NCBI RefSeq assembly: GCF_003390375.1
Contig: NZ_QUOT01000001.1
Location: 744,001 to 808,000 of the forward strand
Source of the DNA: Thalassotalea euphylliae
Lineage (GTDB): Bacteria; Pseudomonadota; Gammaproteobacteria; Enterobacterales; Alteromonadaceae
Direction of reading: 5' to 3'
DNA length: 64,000 nucleotides
Numbering within the stretch: position 1 is the first letter of the stretch; every line of letters begins with the position of its first letter. The translations under genes were made by a program, and so were the position numbers. This document shows, in pieces, positions 1 to 8,706 of the stretch. The notes below the pieces were generated by a model that was given only the letters and a program-made list of their open reading frames with translations, was not told the DNA's origin and did no database searches.

Positions 1-82
1 GTTTAGATAAGGCAATTAAAATCAGGTGCCTAATACCAAGTATGTTTTTAACATTGTGGATTGAATGGAAACAATAGATATA

Positions 83-119
83 AAGTTAAGCCTAGTACAG
101 ATTTGCCTAGGCTTAACTT
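83..119 (-). terminator. Stem-loop downstream of slyD
   Basis: A 13-bp perfect inverted repeat (arms 83-95 and 107-119, 11-nt loop) lies about 40 bp past the slyD stop codon. Read on the minus strand it is followed by TTTATAT, a weak U-tract, so it is a possible rho-independent terminator. No gene is visible in 1-161 otherwise. Confidence 0.45.
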
Positions 120-161
120 AAACAGGCTTTAAGAGGCATTTACAGACCCTAAAAGCGAGCC

Positions 162-644
162 TTAGTGCTGATGTCCGCCTACACCGTGAGCGTGGCCATG
201 CTCAATTTCTTCTTCAGTAGCGTCGCGTACGTCTACCACTTCTAAATCGAATGTTAACGTTTTGCCAGCTAAAGGCGGATTTAAATCGCATGTCACCATA
301 AAACGGCCAACCTTTAATACGGTAACTTGGCGTTGCCCTTGCTCAGTGTGAACAACCGCAACCATGCCAGGCTTCCATACTTTAGCGCCTTGCAAGTGCT
401 TGGTAGGAATACGCTGTAGGGCGTCTTCTTGGCGTTCACCGTAGGCATCTTGCGGTTCAACAGTCACTGTAAAGCTATCGCCTGCACTTTTGTCAGCCAA
501 TGCGTTCTCAACACCGACAATCATATTATTGTGGCCGTGTAAGTAAGCCATAGGGTCGCCGCCAGTAGAGCTTTCTACCGTTTCGCCAGTTTCGTCTTTC
601 ATGGTGTAGTGAAATTGCACTACTTTATCTTTGGTAATTTGCAT
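162..644 (-). CDS. slyD: FKBP-type peptidyl-prolyl isomerase, SlyD-like
   Basis: Cytoplasmic prolyl cis-trans isomerase and folding helper of the SlyD class. The 160 residues show the FKBP core start (VQFHYTMKDETGE), the GxxxMxYLHGHNNMIVGVE segment that leads into the inserted chaperone flap, and a closing FDLEVVDVR strand. The C-terminus has a short His-rich tail (HGHAHGVGGHQH), much shorter than the metal-binding tail of E. coli SlyD but still able to bind Ni/Zn in principle. The ATG at 644 is a good start because the FKBP fold begins within ten residues. It stands alone: the next minus-strand gene is 90 bp upstream. SlyD helps hydrogenase nickel insertion in E. coli. Any link to the nickel enzyme near 56.5 kb is speculation. 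Confidence 0.9.
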   Translation of the reverse strand: MQITKDKVVQFHYTMKDETGETVESSTGGDPMAYLHGHNNMIVGVENALADKSAGDSFTVTVEPQDAYGERQEDALQRIPTKHLQGAKVWKPGMVAVVHTEQGQRQVTVLKVGRFMVTCDLNPPLAGKTLTFDLEVVDVRDATEEEIEHGHAHGVGGHQH

Positions 645-734
645 AATGTTTGTTGCTAGTTTTGAAAATTGCGCGGGGAGTTTAGCAGATAATAGTGAGC
701 GACAGCAGTGCTATCTTTACTTCTCCACAGCCAA

Positions 735-1622
735 CTATGCTAAAAGCAAAAGTACAACAACACTAACAACAATCAACAACATGCCTAATATCTCTGCGGG
801 TGTGGTTTTTTCTTTAAAAAGTCGATAAGTCAGCACCAGCGTGATAAAAAATTCCACCTGCCCTAGTGCTTTCACATAGGCCGCGGTTTGATAACTAACG
901 GCAGTAAACCAACCAATTGAACCAAGTAAGCTCGTAATGCCAACAAACAAGGCAAGACGCCAATTAATTATCATTTTTCTGAACTGACTGGCGTCACGCA
1001 TTAACAAATACAAACCTGCTAATAATGACTGAGCACTAATTAAGAATACCAGCGTTACAGCAGCATTGACCATAGGGTGACTGCCAAGCGCTAAGTTCGA
1101 TTCGCGGATTAGTAACGTGGTAATCGCCAGCCCAAGGCCCGAGGCCAAACCATAGCCTGCGCCCGGATTGGTTAATACATCTTTAAGATTAAATTTTACT
1201 TTCGACAGTAAAATAACCCCAACAACACCAAGTATTACCGATAACCAACCATAGCCTGACAAAGGTGCGGCAAATAACAAAGCGCCGATCACAGCCACTT
1301 GAATCGCTTCGGTTTTAGCAAGGCTAGTAGCAACAGCAAAATTTCGATATTGAAATGCGACAACAAGGCAAGCTGTGCCAATTAGCTGAGCAAAACTGGC
1401 AATAATGGCATACTGTAAAAACGTTGTATTAAGCGCTGGCAAGGCTACTTGATAATGATTGAGCGCCCACCACAAATATAGCCATGCAAATGGTAAAGCG
1501 AATATATAGCGAACGCCGGCAGTAGCAAGTGATGATAACTGCGCAGACAGTTGCTTTTGACCAGCGGTTCGTATCGCCTGCATAAAAGCGGCTAATAAAG
1601 TGAAGGCTATCCAAGTTTCCAT
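735..1622 (-). CDS. EamA/DMT-family membrane transporter
   Basis: About 295 residues with ten hydrophobic segments arranged as two similar five-helix halves, the layout of drug/metabolite transporters with two EamA domains. The N-terminal half holds the segment QAIRTAGQKQLS. The second half begins near ATTLLIRESNLALG. The likely role is export of a small metabolite across the inner membrane; the substrate cannot be told. The reading frame opens at 1634 (MEFLMETW), but GGAA sits just ahead of the second ATG at 1622, which I prefer. It follows sbcC on the same strand after a 168-bp gap with two small inverted repeats, so it probably has its own promoter. Confidence 0.85.
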   Translation of the reverse strand: METWIAFTLLAAFMQAIRTAGQKQLSAQLSSLATAGVRYIFALPFAWLYLWWALNHYQVALPALNTTFLQYAIIASFAQLIGTACLVVAFQYRNFAVATSLAKTEAIQVAVIGALLFAAPLSGYGWLSVILGVVGVILLSKVKFNLKDVLTNPGAGYGLASGLGLAITTLLIRESNLALGSHPMVNAAVTLVFLISAQSLLAGLYLLMRDASQFRKMIINWRLALFVGITSLLGSIGWFTAVSYQTAAYVKALGQVEFFITLVLTYRLFKEKTTPAEILGMLLIVVSVVVLLLLA

Positions 1623-1685
1623 TAAAAATTCCATTGATGTGCCAAATTCGATCGAGCACTGTTGGCGATGTTCTTCGCCAAGCTT

Positions 1686-1748
1686 GTGGTTAACATGTTA
1701 TGCGGTATTAACCACCGTCACCAATAACCTAACGTTATCACGGTTATT
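1686..1748. repeat. Two adjacent inverted repeats between sbcC and the EamA gene
   Basis: Arms 1686-1693 (GTGGTTAA) and 1708-1715 (TTAACCAC) form one perfect palindrome. Arms 723-729 past position 1000 (1723-1729, AATAACC) and 1742-1748 (GGTTATT) form a second. Neither has a clear U-tract. They may be operator sites for the EamA gene or RNA stems behind sbcC. Confidence 0.35.
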
Positions 1749-1790
1749 GACGGCGAAAGGTTCAACTTTGGTAATAGCGTTGCCCTGTTA

Positions 1791-4700
1791 TTAGTTAGGC
1801 GAATAAACAAACTGAGGCTCGAGTTTACTAACTCCTAAACCGCTCATTTTATCCACTTTGATTTGGGTTGCGATACGTTCTTTTAACGTATCAATATGAC
1901 TGATAACCCCAATCATTTTGCCGGCCGCGTTTAGATTATCGAGCGCGTCTAAAGCTACCTCCAACGTATCATTGTCAAGTGTGCCGAAGCCTTCATCTAA
2001 AAACAGCGAATCGATTTGTGTTTTCGCGCTCACTAAATCAGACAACGCCAGCGCCAATGCAAGTGACACCAAGAAACTCTCGCCACCGGAAAGAGTTTTC
2101 GTATCTCTGGTTAAGTCTGCTTGCCATGTGTCAACCACCTCGAGTGCAAGCGACTCATTTGTTTGTCGCGTTAGCTGGTATCGGCCATGTAGTCGCATTA
2201 ATTGCTTATTCGCCAAATGAACCAAGTACTCTAGGGTTAAGCTTTGTGCAAAGCGCCTAAATTTAGCGCCGTCTGCCGAGCCAATCAGGCCATTTAGGTG
2301 ACTAATATCGTTAAGTGCAATCTGCTGCTTGGCAATATCTGCCATTAAACTTTGCTGCTCGTCACGGCGCTTTTTATCTTGCTGTAGTTCAAAATCAAGC
2401 TGGGCTAATTTCGTTTGCAGTGCCTTGAGTTCAGTTTCATCTTTCACTAGCTTTTCTGTCATCTCTGACAATGAAATATTGCTGTCAGCTTCAACAGGCA
2501 GGCTAGCCAATTGCGATTGATATTCCTGCGCAAGTGCGTTTTGTTGTTGCTCTCTAACATTTAGTTCATCTGCCAATGCCGTTAAGCGAGTAAACTCCTC
2601 TGCTGGCATATTGGCATTGATAAAAGCCGTTTCATCACTAAATTCGCTCGCTACGAGTACTTCCTGCCACTTCGCTGTGGCAAGACTAACTTGCTCGTTC
2701 AAGCTTTGCGCTTGCTTCCCTAATGAAGTGTGTTGCCCTTGTGCGTGTTGATGTGCATTGGCTGCCTCGTTGTAGGCTTTCTCAATTAGCTGTTGTTCAC
2801 ACGTTATCGCTGACTCTTCCGTCGCAATATGCTGTTGCTCTTGTTCAAGGGTTGACTCGCCAAGCAAGTGTTGCAGTTGTTGCGCTAGTGCTTGCAATTG
2901 GCTATCAATCCCCTTGCCTTCCTCGATTAGTACAGTGACCTGTTGCTGCTCAGCAAGCTGTTGTTGCTGGTAACTAATTAAGGATTTTTCTACCGTTTGA
3001 ATATTGAGTTGAACTTGCTCAGCAGCGGTGAGTTGCGTTTGATAATCCTGTATTTGCTGCTCTAGTTGCAGTAACCACTGGCTAAACTCGCTTGCTCGCG
3101 GCATTGGCAATTCAAGCTGTGAAACTTGCTCTGAGATACCTTGCCATAATTGGCCAACCTCTGCGCCAACCGCCGATAACTGCTCACTAAGCTTTTGCTG
3201 CTCAGCCACTCGATGACTGGCTTGCTGACGGTTAACCGCCTCACTTTGATTTAACTGAGCAATGCGTTGATCAATATCGACCAACTGCTTTTGCAAGTTA
3301 TTCTCTTGCTCTGTCAGCGAGACTAACGCCGACTGGCAATTCATGGTTTGCGACAGTTGTTGCTGAACACTTTCTAGCTCACCATCAATTTGAGCAACCG
3401 AACATACACTAACCGACTCATTAACTGAGTTACTAGCACAGCCGTTAGGCGAACTATTTACGGCATTATGCGCTTGAGTAACCACACTCGGAATATTGGC
3501 ATCAAGCTGATGAGTAACATGCTGCCATTGCTCGGTGAGTTGATGACATTCTTGCTGTAAAACCGTTATTTGGCTTTGCTCTTGGCTTAACGTGCGTTGC
3601 TGGTGATTAAGTTGTTCTTTAAGTTCAATACCTTGCTGTTTTAGTTGTTCAACTAGGTTTTTCTGACCTGCTAGCTGTTGTTCTTCCGCCGAGCTGGTTA
3701 ACGCTTGGTACTCTGCAATTGCCGGGTGCTCAGTTGCACCACACAATGGGCAAGCTTGCCCTGGTTGAAGCTCAGCACGGTGATCTGATAGCTGCTTAAT
3801 TGTTTGCTGTTGAGCAACTACTTTTTCTAACAAATCTAAGGTGTGCTTAGCCGTCTTGAACTCTTCACGTTTAGCAGTTAACGAAGATTCTTGCTGGTTA
3901 ATGGTTTGATTTAGCTCAGCATTTGTTTGCTTTTTATCGTGCAGGCTCTGACTGGAATTGGCAAATTGTTGCGCGATTAATTTAAGTTGATTAAGCCCTT
4001 GTTGGTGCTGCTGCAATTGCTGAATAAATGCCTGTAAACTCGCTTCCGTCAGGGGTAAAGCAGGCTGCTCAGCTAACACAGGTAACCTAATACCAGCTAA
4101 AGTTTCTGCTCTTTGCTGGCTTAGCCCTTGTAGCGATACTTGAAATGCCGCTTTCTCTTTAGCCAAGTTTTCCAGTGTTTGGCTTAATTGCAGGTTTGCT
4201 TTTTCTGCCTCAGCTTGTTGAGTACTGAGCTCTTGCATGGTTTGCTCGGTATTCTTTTTTTGTACTTCCAACGTTTGCAAACGATTAAAGTCGCTTTGCC
4301 AACGGCCAAGATAACTCGGTAGTTGCTTAACATACAGATGCTCCGTTAAGTAAGCCTGAATGTTTTTGTGCTCAGCCGTTAATGCGTCAAATTCGGCTTT
4401 TTTATCTGCTATTAAAACTTCAACTTTAGCTAAGCTGGATTTTTTCTCTTGAATAGCACTTTGCTTGTCACTTTGTTGCGCAACCATAAGCTGCTGGTTT
4501 TGCAACGTTGGCAAAATTTGCTCATTTAACCTTGCGACACGCTGTTTTAATTTGTTTTGCCGTTCAGTTAACTTGTCTTGAGCGCTTGCACGCAATACAG
4601 TTTGCTCAGCGAGCTGCTGCTCAGTTTGAGCAAGGTTCGATTCACTCGCCGTGAGTTGCTGTTGGCTATGTAGTGATTGCTCAACCAATTGCTGTTTTGC

Positions 4701-5585
4701 ATGATATTTGTCTTGAATGGCAATCGCAGGCTTTGCAGCGGCTAAGGCTGTTAGCTCACCTGCGTGCTGCTTTTTTTGCGCTGCAAGCTCGGCTTGGCTG
4801 GCATCTAATTGTTTTTGCTTGTCTTGCAATATCGTGCGTTGTTGGCGAACTTGGATATCTTTTTGTAGCTTGGCAACGAACTGTGCTTGTTCTTGCTCAA
4901 CTTTGGTTAACGAGTGCGATTCAGCTTGTAAGTTGGCCGCTTGTTCATCACTCAGTAACTCAACGCCATCGAGTTTAGCTTTAAGCAGTGCTAATGCTTG
5001 TTCACTTGCTTTTGCTTCTTGGAAAACCGTTTTAGAAATATCACCGTAAATATCCGTGCCGGTCAGCTCTTCAAGTAGTTCAGCACGATCGTTAGCAGAT
5101 GCATTTAAAAAGGCTGCAAACTGCCCTTGCGATAACATCATTGATTTGGTGAAACGACCAAAGTCTAAACCAGTTAACTGGGCAATTTTCTGCCTTACTG
5201 CTTGCAGCTTTTCAGCAAGTATTTCGCCCGATAGTGTGGCTAGTTCAGCCTTAGCAGGTTGTAGTTTGCCGTCTGCGGCATTTTTAGCGCGACGCTGGCT
5301 CCAAAATGCACGATAGCCCTGCCCTTTCACCTCAAATTCAACTTCTGCTAAACAAGAAGCGGTGTGGCGAGTCATCAATTGGTTATTTTTATCAGAAATA
5401 GTTAACCTTGGTGTTTGATGATAAAGCGCTAAACAAATCGCATCTAAAATAGTGGTTTTACCTGCACCTGTTGGCCCAGTGATCGCAAATAGCCCATTGC
5501 CAGCAAAGGGCTCTTTGCTAAAGTCGATAAACCAATGCCCTTTTAACGAGTTCAAGTTCTCAAATCGCAGTGACAAAATACGCAT
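1791..5585 (-). CDS. sbcC: Exonuclease SbcCD ATPase subunit SbcC
   Basis: SMC-like ATPase of the SbcCD (Mre11-Rad50 type) nuclease that opens hairpins and protein-blocked DNA ends. The N-terminus carries Walker A (GPTGAGKTT, near residue 40). Two long glutamine-rich coiled coils flank a zinc-hook CPLCG near residue 612. The C-terminus has the ABC signature TLSGGESFL, then Walker B (SLFLDEGFGTLDND). At 1264 residues it is longer than E. coli SbcC (1048), mostly through coiled coil plus a Ser/Asn-rich insert just after the hook (around ATG-strand positions 3400-3500). Its start overlaps the sbcD stop by one base (TAATG), so the pair is translationally coupled. Confidence 0.97.
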   Translation of the reverse strand: MRILSLRFENLNSLKGHWFIDFSKEPFAGNGLFAITGPTGAGKTTILDAICLALYHQTPRLTISDKNNQLMTRHTASCLAEVEFEVKGQGYRAFWSQRRAKNAADGKLQPAKAELATLSGEILAEKLQAVRQKIAQLTGLDFGRFTKSMMLSQGQFAAFLNASANDRAELLEELTGTDIYGDISKTVFQEAKASEQALALLKAKLDGVELLSDEQAANLQAESHSLTKVEQEQAQFVAKLQKDIQVRQQRTILQDKQKQLDASQAELAAQKKQHAGELTALAAAKPAIAIQDKYHAKQQLVEQSLHSQQQLTASESNLAQTEQQLAEQTVLRASAQDKLTERQNKLKQRVARLNEQILPTLQNQQLMVAQQSDKQSAIQEKKSSLAKVEVLIADKKAEFDALTAEHKNIQAYLTEHLYVKQLPSYLGRWQSDFNRLQTLEVQKKNTEQTMQELSTQQAEAEKANLQLSQTLENLAKEKAAFQVSLQGLSQQRAETLAGIRLPVLAEQPALPLTEASLQAFIQQLQQHQQGLNQLKLIAQQFANSSQSLHDKKQTNAELNQTINQQESSLTAKREEFKTAKHTLDLLEKVVAQQQTIKQLSDHRAELQPGQACPLCGATEHPAIAEYQALTSSAEEQQLAGQKNLVEQLKQQGIELKEQLNHQQRTLSQEQSQITVLQQECHQLTEQWQHVTHQLDANIPSVVTQAHNAVNSSPNGCASNSVNESVSVCSVAQIDGELESVQQQLSQTMNCQSALVSLTEQENNLQKQLVDIDQRIAQLNQSEAVNRQQASHRVAEQQKLSEQLSAVGAEVGQLWQGISEQVSQLELPMPRASEFSQWLLQLEQQIQDYQTQLTAAEQVQLNIQTVEKSLISYQQQQLAEQQQVTVLIEEGKGIDSQLQALAQQLQHLLGESTLEQEQQHIATEESAITCEQQLIEKAYNEAANAHQHAQGQHTSLGKQAQSLNEQVSLATAKWQEVLVASEFSDETAFINANMPAEEFTRLTALADELNVREQQQNALAQEYQSQLASLPVEADSNISLSEMTEKLVKDETELKALQTKLAQLDFELQQDKKRRDEQQSLMADIAKQQIALNDISHLNGLIGSADGAKFRRFAQSLTLEYLVHLANKQLMRLHGRYQLTRQTNESLALEVVDTWQADLTRDTKTLSGGESFLVSLALALALSDLVSAKTQIDSLFLDEGFGTLDNDTLEVALDALDNLNAAGKMIGVISHIDTLKERIATQIKVDKMSGLGVSKLEPQFVYSPN

Positions 5586-6859
5586 TAGGCTTTGCCTCCC
5601 GTATTCAATTCACCATGCTTAGCATTAGTTTCATCTAGCACTTGTTGATGCACTTGTTGATGCATTTGCTTGAAGAGTTCGGTTAGCCGTTCTTTTTGGC
5701 TCTCTTGCTCATCTGTTTGCCACTCTTCTTGTGCTAGGCGAGCGGTAAAAACATCACTCACAGAAAGTTCTTCTAACGTGACTGTGCGCTGCTCTGCGAG
5801 TATTTGCTGACGCTCTTGTTTGCTGCGACGAATGAGCAACACTTCTATCGGTAGCTCTTTCACTAATTCTTGCACACGCCCAGACAAATCAGCCAAGTAG
5901 CCCTGTGCGCTAATTTCAATATCTAACCACAGAGGTAACTCATTCGTGATTTGCTGACTATACTCTTGCGCTAGCTGTTCAATGCTTGTCGCCAGCTCGT
6001 CAACACTAGTTTTGAGCATTGCCATTGGTCGAAAGCGAGGAATTGCCAGTGCTTCGACTTCAACAGTGGATTGGCCATTAAAGGTAACTAAATTAACCGT
6101 TTTGTCATGCGACGCTTCATCAAAACTGAGCGGTATAGGTGAACCTGAATAACGAATAGTGTCATTTTCGGCAACCTTTTGCGGGCGATGGATATGACCA
6201 AGTGCAATATAGTCGGCTTTGGGAAATGCATTTGCCGGGAAAGCTTCTAAGGTGCCTATGTATATCTCACGAACAGAGTCAGACGTTGTGCTACCCACTG
6301 TAGTGAGGTGGCCAGTCATGATCACTGGCAGTTGGTAGGCACTCGCCGATTCATAAAGTGTTTGATAATGCTCGGTAATTGCTACTTGCAGCTGCAATTG
6401 CTTGTCGGTTGCACTTTGTCCCGCTTGACTTGTCACTAAATCACGTGGACGTAAAAAAGGAATTGCACACACTACCCCCAGCGCCTCGCCACTGGCATTT
6501 TTAATCGTGACTAACTGCTCGTCACTATCGGTTGATGCCGTTGTGATCACTTTCGTATTCAGTGCTGCTAGCAATTGTTTCGACTCATTTAACATGGCAA
6601 CAGAATCATGGTTGCCTGCTAGCGCAATCAACTGACAGCCTAATCTATTCAACTTATTAATAAAGTTAAAATACAGCTCGCGAGCATAGCTTGGCGGTGT
6701 GCTGGTATCAAAAATATCACCCGCTAAAATGATGGCGTCAACGCTGTGCTCAGTAACCTGTTCAAGCAACCAATTGAGAAATTGCAGGTGTTCATTGGCG
6801 CGGCTTTTGCCATAAAAGTGTTGACCTAAATGCCAGTCAGAAGTGTGAAGGATTTTCAT
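5585..6859 (-). CDS. sbcD: Exonuclease SbcCD nuclease subunit SbcD
   Basis: Mre11-type Mn-dependent metallophosphoesterase, the nuclease partner of SbcC. All phosphoesterase motifs are visible in order: DWHLGQ, GDIFD, GNHDS, a lone GH in MTGHLTT, and GHIHRPQ. The roughly 424-residue length is close to E. coli SbcD. The start at 6859 is the ATG of MKILHTSDWH; the codon before it is TTG. It is the first gene of the sbcDC operon and is divergent from mgsA across a 209-bp spacer that must hold both promoters. Confidence 0.97.
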   Translation of the reverse strand: MKILHTSDWHLGQHFYGKSRANEHLQFLNWLLEQVTEHSVDAIILAGDIFDTSTPPSYARELYFNFINKLNRLGCQLIALAGNHDSVAMLNESKQLLAALNTKVITTASTDSDEQLVTIKNASGEALGVVCAIPFLRPRDLVTSQAGQSATDKQLQLQVAITEHYQTLYESASAYQLPVIMTGHLTTVGSTTSDSVREIYIGTLEAFPANAFPKADYIALGHIHRPQKVAENDTIRYSGSPIPLSFDEASHDKTVNLVTFNGQSTVEVEALAIPRFRPMAMLKTSVDELATSIEQLAQEYSQQITNELPLWLDIEISAQGYLADLSGRVQELVKELPIEVLLIRRSKQERQQILAEQRTVTLEELSVSDVFTARLAQEEWQTDEQESQKERLTELFKQMHQQVHQQVLDETNAKHGELNTGGKA

Positions 6860-7068
6860 CAAAAGCGGAGATTATTTTTATTTTCGAAAGCCCACAATTT
6901 TACCCGAAAAGTGAATTTTAGATAGCGCTATTTTCACACTCTAACTAAAACCTTTGATGAAATATTTTATAACTGCTTTCTGTTGATAAGTGCGCTAAAA
7001 CAAGTGTTACAGCTAAAAAATTACATCGCAGTTGGCTTATTAAAGAACTCATCAGGGAAAATAAAACG

Positions 7069-7524
7069 ATGGAATATAAAACAATCCAATCTAACGCACA
7101 AAAATCCGTGGCGCTGGTAGCTCACGACAACATGAAAGCCAGTTTAATTGAGTGGACTAATACTCACATTGAACAGTTAAGAAATCACCAGCTATACGCA
7201 ACAGGTACGACGGGCGCACTCATCGCTAAACAAACTGGCCTAAGTGTAAGCCAACTCATCAGCGGCCCGCTTGGCGGCGATCAGCAAATTGGCGCACTGA
7301 TCACAGAGCAAAAGATTGACGTGTTAATTTTCTTTTGGGATCCGCTAGAAGCGCAGCCACATGACCCTGACGTTAAAGCCTTATTGCGACTTGCCGCTGT
7401 TTGGAATATTCCGGTGGCCTGTAATATTGCCAGTGCAGATTTACTCATTACCTCTAGCTTATTTGGCCAAGTGTTTGAACGAAAAGTCCCTGATTATCAA
7501 CGTTATATCTCAAGCAGAACATAA
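7069..7524 (+). CDS. mgsA: Methylglyoxal synthase
   Basis: Cytosolic enzyme that turns dihydroxyacetone phosphate into methylglyoxal and phosphate, an overflow bypass of lower glycolysis. The 151-residue protein matches the family length. It shows the start VALVAHDNMK, the phosphate-binding ATGTTG turn, the catalytic-loop segment SGPLGGDQQIGA and the highly conserved WDPLEAQPHDPDVKAL. A clear AGGGAAAAT ribosome binding site precedes the ATG. Triosephosphate isomerase, which draws on the same substrate, is encoded near 47.5 kb but is not linked. Confidence 0.97.
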   Translation: MEYKTIQSNAQKSVALVAHDNMKASLIEWTNTHIEQLRNHQLYATGTTGALIAKQTGLSVSQLISGPLGGDQQIGALITEQKIDVLIFFWDPLEAQPHDPDVKALLRLAAVWNIPVACNIASADLLITSSLFGQVFERKVPDYQRYISSRT

Positions 7525-7730
7525 GGCAAAACTCTAAACAAGTCGTTGTTCTGCATATAAAAACATCTGATTCTGGTGATATTGAAAGACATTAATACCA
7601 ATCCTTCAGGCCTGTTTTCCATCCATGTCTGCCACTTGTCCCAAATTTCAATCAGTTTATCCCAACGCCGTTGTTGATAAGGATAGCTCTTTGCCATACT
7701 GATCACGTCAAAGAGAAATATGAGATTCAA
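7503..7730 (-). CDS. Small hypothetical ORF, possibly repeat-derived
   Basis: A 75-residue frame, or about 64 residues from the internal Met of MAKSYPYQQRRW, overlapping the 3' end of mgsA by 22 bp on the other strand. It is rich in Trp and basic residues (IEIWDKWQTWMENRPEG). I do not recognise a family. The composition is more protein-like than a random shadow frame, but there is no clear ribosome binding site. It could be a remnant of a repeated element. Confidence 0.25.
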   Translation of the reverse strand: MNLIFLFDVISMAKSYPYQQRRWDKLIEIWDKWQTWMENRPEGLVLMSFNITRIRCFYMQNNDLFRVLPYVLLEI

Positions 7731-7944
7731 CTACTCTCTGGATACATATTTTCGATGACATTGAGGCATGTAGTTTTGTGTTTATGATCTGTCAATTTTA
7801 AACACGATGATGACTTTACAGGGGGTGAAGTTTTGCCCCCTTCTTTTTTATGCCTAGTTTGTAGGTATAGCTTTTTCAGTTCAGCGCTTTTTAACCAACC
7901 TTTAAAAACTAAACTTCTCGCTTTTGCATCTTTGAATCAACTGA
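7525..7944. other. Intergenic region mgsA / LytTR regulator
   Basis: A 420-bp stretch between convergent genes. It holds the doubtful small minus-strand frame at 7503-7730 and a terminator-like hairpin at 7820-7850. Nothing else is recognised. Confidence 0.5.
7820..7850 (+). terminator. Rho-independent terminator-like hairpin
   Basis: AGGGGG at 7820-7825 pairs with CCCCCT at 7836-7841 across a 10-nt loop and runs into TTCTTTTTTA. It could end plus-strand transcription from mgsA, although it lies nearly 300 bp past the stop codon. Confidence 0.5.
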
Positions 7945-8706
7945 CTACTGTTCACCAATCAGCGCTTCTAGTTTACCTTTGTTTCTGCGCGAAAGCGTTA
8001 ACTGCTCTCCCGATTTTAAAATCACGCTATAATCGCCATTTTCATTAGGTCTAAGCTCAATAACACTCGAGCGCCTCACAATAGTTGAACGATGAATCCG
8101 AACAAACACATTCGGGTCGAGTTGCTTCTCTAAACTAGTTAGTGTTTCTCGGTGCAGCACAGGCTTGTCATCAAACAAATGAACTTCGGCATAATTTCCA
8201 GCTCCTGCAATAAAGTTAATTTGATCAACATCGACGAGTCGAATACGGCCGGGATCTTTCACCACTAAACGTGTTTTATAGGCTCGGTCTTGCTCGTCAA
8301 CCATATGCTGAATAAGTTGCCCAACTTTTTTGAAGTTCGTCGGCGACTTACTCGCCACTTGTTGGCGGGCACGATCGAGTGCTGCATAGAATTTGTCATC
8401 ATCAAATGGCTTTAACAAGTAACCAATAGCATTTAGCTCAAATGCCGTAATCGCAAACTGATCATATGCGGTCGCAAAAATAATCACAGTGTCATTAGGC
8501 AACTGTTCGGCTAGCTCAATGCCCGTTTTTCCCGGCATTTGAATATCAAGAAACACTATATCTGGGTGATGCTCACTAAAGACATCCAGTACCTGATTTC
8601 CATCTTGCGCTTCGTAGACGTGTCCAACGTCGGTTTGATTCGCCAGTAACAATTTTATTGTTTCGCGTGCTAACGGTTCATCGTCAGCAACCAAAATATT
8701 AAGCAT
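7945..8706 (-). CDS. LytTR-family response regulator
   Basis: DNA-binding response regulator of the AlgR/LytR class, about 253 residues. The receiver domain (about 1-120) has acidic residues D8/D9, phospho-acceptor D54 in VFLDIQMPG, the switch Thr region ATAYD and the conserved Lys in YLLKPF. The LytTR domain (about 150-253) contains INFIAGAGNYAEVHL and the HRSTIVR motif. The frame opens at 8751, but the ATG at 8706 (MLNILVADDE) is the proper receiver start and overlaps the kinase stop by 8 bp, which indicates coupling. Partner: the histidine kinase just upstream. Possible targets include the divergent TonB receptor. Confidence 0.93.
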   Translation of the reverse strand: MLNILVADDEPLARETIKLLLANQTDVGHVYEAQDGNQVLDVFSEHHPDIVFLDIQMPGKTGIELAEQLPNDTVIIFATAYDQFAITAFELNAIGYLLKPFDDDKFYAALDRARQQVASKSPTNFKKVGQLIQHMVDEQDRAYKTRLVVKDPGRIRLVDVDQINFIAGAGNYAEVHLFDDKPVLHRETLTSLEKQLDPNVFVRIHRSTIVRRSSVIELRPNENGDYSVILKSGEQLTLSRRNKGKLEALIGEQ

